From contig CAMNHD010000004.1 in assembly GCA_946538875.1 (NCBI GenBank), forward strand, positions 1 through 17,451: a stretch of 17,451 nt of DNA. The letters are read 5' to 3'. The notes below the pieces were generated by a model that did no database searches, had not been told where the DNA came from, and worked only from the letters and a program-made list of their open reading frames with translations. The stretch comes from an uncultured Treponema sp. GTDB taxonomy: Bacteria; Spirochaetota; Spirochaetia; Treponematales; Treponemataceae. Positions 15,592 to 17,451 of this stretch are shown here, piece after piece (positions within the stretch are counted from its first letter, which is position 1; the number at the start of each line of letters is the position of its first letter). A program made the position numbers and the translations under genes.

Positions 15592-15711
15592 AAAGGAAAA
15601 AGATATAATTATCGTGGATGTAGAAAAGAGTAGAGCATGAGTAATAGGCAAAGAAAGAATGTAAAGATATTTAGTGAATTCAGTGGACGTAATTAATGAA
15701 TTAATACTTTG

Positions 15712-15749
15712 AAAAAAAAACACAATCAAAACATGTAGTTTTGATTGTG
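15712..15749 (-). terminator. Intrinsic terminator of argA
   Basis: CACAATCAAAAC (15721-15732) and GTTTTGATTGTG (15738-15749) form a perfect 12-bp stem with loop ATGTA. On the minus strand it is followed by nine T residues (the A run 15712-15720). It lies about 40 nt beyond the argA stop. Confidence 0.93.
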
Positions 15750-15763
15750 GAAAAGCCCGATAA

Positions 15764-15779
15764 AGTTTCACATGAAACA
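15764..15779 (+). other. parS-like site 7
   Basis: AGTTTCACATGAAACA, 15 of 16 identical to sites 2-4. It lies between the argA stop codon and the argA terminator, so it is within the transcribed 3' end of argA. Confidence 0.7.
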
Positions 15780-15789
15780 ATGCAGCTGA

Positions 15790-17214
15790 TTATTCCGTAA
15801 GATCAAGTCTTAGTGCTTTTGAACCTCTCTGAGGTGTCCAGGCATCACGTCTTTTTTTTGGTAATGAGGATATGTCTGTCTGTACAAAGCCTAGATTTTC
15901 AAACCAGTCGGAAGTTTGTGTGGTCAGCAGGAAAATACTTTTTGCATGTACCTGTTTAGCACGTTTCATGAGAAACTCAATCATTTTAGGCCCGATGCCT
16001 ATGTGAGAACAGGTTTTGTCGACGGCAACACCGGCAATTTCCATTTGCCCATCCCGATATGGTATAAGGGATGCACATGCTCTGATGGCACCATCAATTT
16101 CGTAGACAATATAGAAAGGAAATTCCTGGTTTAGTATTTGCTTGGTTCTTGGAAGTAAGATACCTGCATCCACAAATGGCTGCATGACAGTCAGTACAGC
16201 TGAAATATCATCACGGGTCATGTCTCTGATTCCACCGTAATCATTTGCGTAAATCATAGTGCCGGAGCCAAGGTCACTGAAAATTTCACATGGAACAGTA
16301 CCATCAAGTGATCCGTTTAATATATGGACACGAGTGACACCCTTGTTGCAAGCTTCATTGGCCAGCTGAAGGACTGAAAAAATCTTATCCTTAGGAAAAT
16401 CATCTACTAACAAACGGTCGGTAGTATTGGTTTCTGAATTTAACGAACAGTTGTTAGTATCTTGCGTAGAACTTACCGATTGTTCGTTAGCAAGATTATC
16501 CTTCAGGAAAAGCTGCAGCTCGCTCAGGTTCATGGCTGGAACGTTCCCTTCTGCAGTAAGACCAATTCCGTTTGGAATCGTAAAATTGGTTTTGTTGATA
16601 GAGGCTTCAGGAATAAGATAAAAGAGTTTGTCTGCTTGAAGGTGGACAGCTATCTGTTGTGCTAGTTGAATTGAAGAAATGTTGTATGGCTTTCCGGCGA
16701 GACTCCAGCCTATGCACGGAAAAATCGGAATGAATCCATTGTTCAAAACAGACTGGATGGAATCAATCTGCAGCTTGTCTATCTCGCCTGTGATACCGTA
16801 ATCAAATCCGTCTATAACACCTTTTCCGCGTGCACGGACCCAATTACCGATTACAGCAGTCTGCTTTTCCCCTGCAAAGGCTGTCATTATTTGGTTTGAG
16901 ACATCGAAGGCGGCCATTTTGATGAGTGGCATGGCCTGTATGTCAGTGATTCTGTGGCCGTCTTTTATGGACCAGGAAATTCCGGCATTGGTAAGAATTT
17001 CATTGATTCTTTTACTGGCCCCTGGAACCATGATTACCTTTAGACCTGCCTCGTGAATAAGACAGATGTCCTTTATGTGGCTAAGGAATATTGGTGAGTC
17101 AATCAATTTGTCGTCAAGATAGATAATGACAGTAGCGTTTTTGAATCTTCGTATGTAGCGGATAACGTCGCGTATGCGCTCGGCTTTGTCGTGTACGGTG
17201 ATACTTTCGTTCAT
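15790..17214 (-). CDS. argA: N-acetylglutamate synthase ArgA (kinase-like domain plus GNAT domain)
   Basis: Catalyses the first step of arginine synthesis, acetyl-CoA plus glutamate to N-acetylglutamate. The 474-residue product has an amino-acid-kinase-like domain at about 10-235 (VIIYLDDKLIDS, VMVPGAS-like loop IMVPGASKRINE, TGEIDKLQIDSIQSVL, FIPIFPCIGW). In this family that domain is not catalytic and binds arginine for feedback control. A Ser/Thr/Asn-rich linker follows at about 243-266. The GNAT acetyltransferase domain at about 325-474 contains MEIAGVAVD, a CoA-loop region SHIGIGPKM at 403-411, FLLTTQTSDWFENLGF and the terminal LPKKRRDAW...RGSKALRLDL. ATG 17214 is the start. It is transcribed alone toward gyrA and ends in a strong terminator. 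No other arginine gene is in the window. Confidence 0.93.
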   Translation of the reverse strand: MNESITVHDKAERIRDVIRYIRRFKNATVIIYLDDKLIDSPIFLSHIKDICLIHEAGLKVIMVPGASKRINEILTNAGISWSIKDGHRITDIQAMPLIKMAAFDVSNQIMTAFAGEKQTAVIGNWVRARGKGVIDGFDYGITGEIDKLQIDSIQSVLNNGFIPIFPCIGWSLAGKPYNISSIQLAQQIAVHLQADKLFYLIPEASINKTNFTIPNGIGLTAEGNVPAMNLSELQLFLKDNLANEQSVSSTQDTNNCSLNSETNTTDRLLVDDFPKDKIFSVLQLANEACNKGVTRVHILNGSLDGTVPCEIFSDLGSGTMIYANDYGGIRDMTRDDISAVLTVMQPFVDAGILLPRTKQILNQEFPFYIVYEIDGAIRACASLIPYRDGQMEIAGVAVDKTCSHIGIGPKMIEFLMKRAKQVHAKSIFLLTTQTSDWFENLGFVQTDISSLPKKRRDAWTPQRGSKALRLDLTE

Positions 17215-17220
17215 AAATCC

Positions 17221-17249
17221 AGTATTGCGAACAAAAATAAAAGTGTCAA
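17221..17249 (-). promoter_or_regulatory. argA promoter, predicted leaderless
   Basis: On the minus strand a perfect TTGACA (17249-17244) and AATACT (17226-17221) are spaced 17 nt. The expected start, 7 nt past the -10, is 17214, the A of the argA ATG. Only a weak TGGA precedes the ATG, so a leaderless transcript is likely. Confidence 0.6.
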
Positions 17250-17270
17250 CAGTTATATATAAAAATAAAA

Positions 17271-17351
17271 CCTGTGCACTGACCTAATATCTTATGTTTC
17301 TGTTGGTTTGGAAACGCCGCTTGAAAAAGCTAGAATTTATCAGTGCACAGG
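17271..17351. repeat. 12-bp inverted repeat enclosing 57 nt; possible structured RNA or terminator
   Basis: CCTGTGCACTGA (17271-17282) and TCAGTGCACAGG (17340-17351) are perfectly complementary. Inside are GTTTC/GAAAC (17296-17300 with 17311-17315) and GCTT-GAAA-AAGC (17319-17330), so either strand could fold into a three-way junction. On the minus strand the stem is followed by TTTTATTTTT, like an intrinsic terminator for a gene to the right or for a small RNA of about 81 nt. The rest of 17215-17451 holds only the argA promoter and AT-rich sequence. Confidence 0.55.
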
Positions 17352-17451
17352 ATTTACTATGAAGATACTACATTAATCTTTTTATGTAAATATACTGAAA
17401 GTAATAGATTTAATTCAAAATATAGAACGTCAGGGGGTATTTTGTGTGTGG

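Larger units (their letters stand above)
14138..15711. other. AT-rich gene-free region carrying parS-like sites
   Basis: About 1.6 kb without a credible protein gene on either strand: frames are short, lack ribosome sites and run through the palindromes. It holds six of the seven parS-like palindromes, DnaA-box-like sequences, three CACGTG sites and a 12-bp inverted repeat, each listed separately. The rest is plain AT-rich sequence, in which I see no tRNA, insertion sequence or gene remnant. Its position between the gyrA terminator and the argA terminator suggests DNA kept for chromosome organisation rather than decayed coding sequence. Confidence 0.7.

Noticed and set aside
14336..15779. CRISPR array or tandem-repeat explanation of the repeated 16-mer
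   Set aside because: Spacing is irregular (145-316 bp), orientation is mixed and the unit is a short palindrome without conserved flanks.
15580..15780. A 66-codon minus-strand frame starting in the last parS-like site
   Set aside because: It runs through the argA terminator and ends within another parS-like site; its composition is that of AT-rich non-coding DNA.

Overview
The window looks like the chromosomal replication-origin region of a spirochaete, most likely a Treponema of moderate G+C. This rests on the gene set (dnaA, dnaN, recF, a DUF721/DciA gene, gyrB, gyrA, and the rpmH-rnpA-yidD-yidC-jag block), on the character of the proteins, and on small exported proteins with spirochaete-like lipoboxes. 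The species cannot be named from sequence reading alone.

Layout. Positions 1-9420 hold eleven genes on the minus strand. In transcription order they are dnaA, dnaN, recF, dciA-like, rpmH, rnpA, yidD, yidC, jag/khpB, an exported protein of unknown function, and a cyclophilin-type peptidyl-prolyl isomerase lipoprotein cut by the left edge. Gaps are short or the genes overlap (recF-dciA overlap by 4 nt, rnpA-yidD by 31 nt). Positions 9544-13953 hold gyrB and gyrA on the plus strand, divergent from dnaA. Positions 13954-15789 hold no credible protein gene. Positions 15790-17214 hold argA (N-acetylglutamate synthase) on the minus strand. The right end has a long inverted repeat.

Origin. The dnaA-dnaN gap (7697-8004) has one perfect DnaA box, several near-matches, a GGCC block, a run of DnaA-trio-like triplets and an AT-rich tract, in the order described for a bacterial basal unwinding system. 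Hand counts of G and C on the plus strand change sign across this gap (G excess over dnaA, C excess over recF and yidC), which independently places the bidirectional origin here.

The most interesting part is the 1.8 kb gene-free region after gyrA. It starts with a candidate small RNA (promoter, UUCG-capped hairpin, strong intrinsic terminator, about 14021-14137). It continues with a patch of DnaA boxes and CACGTG palindromes, and it carries seven parS-like palindromes over 1.45 kb. Six of the seven have the variant TGTTTCACATGAAACA in place of the usual CACGTG centre. I read it as a centromere-like ParB-loading zone about 6-8 kb from the unwinding site. No parA or parB gene is in the window.

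Other points: dnaA and argA both have a sigma-70-like promoter whose -10 box ends exactly 7 nt before the A of an ATGAATGAA start, so both may be leaderless. GyrA has Ala at the E. coli Ser83 position and GyrB has Trp at the E. coli Lys447 position, both relevant to quinolone response. The left block joins replication genes with translation, RNase P and membrane-insertion genes, the common neighbourhood of bacterial origins.
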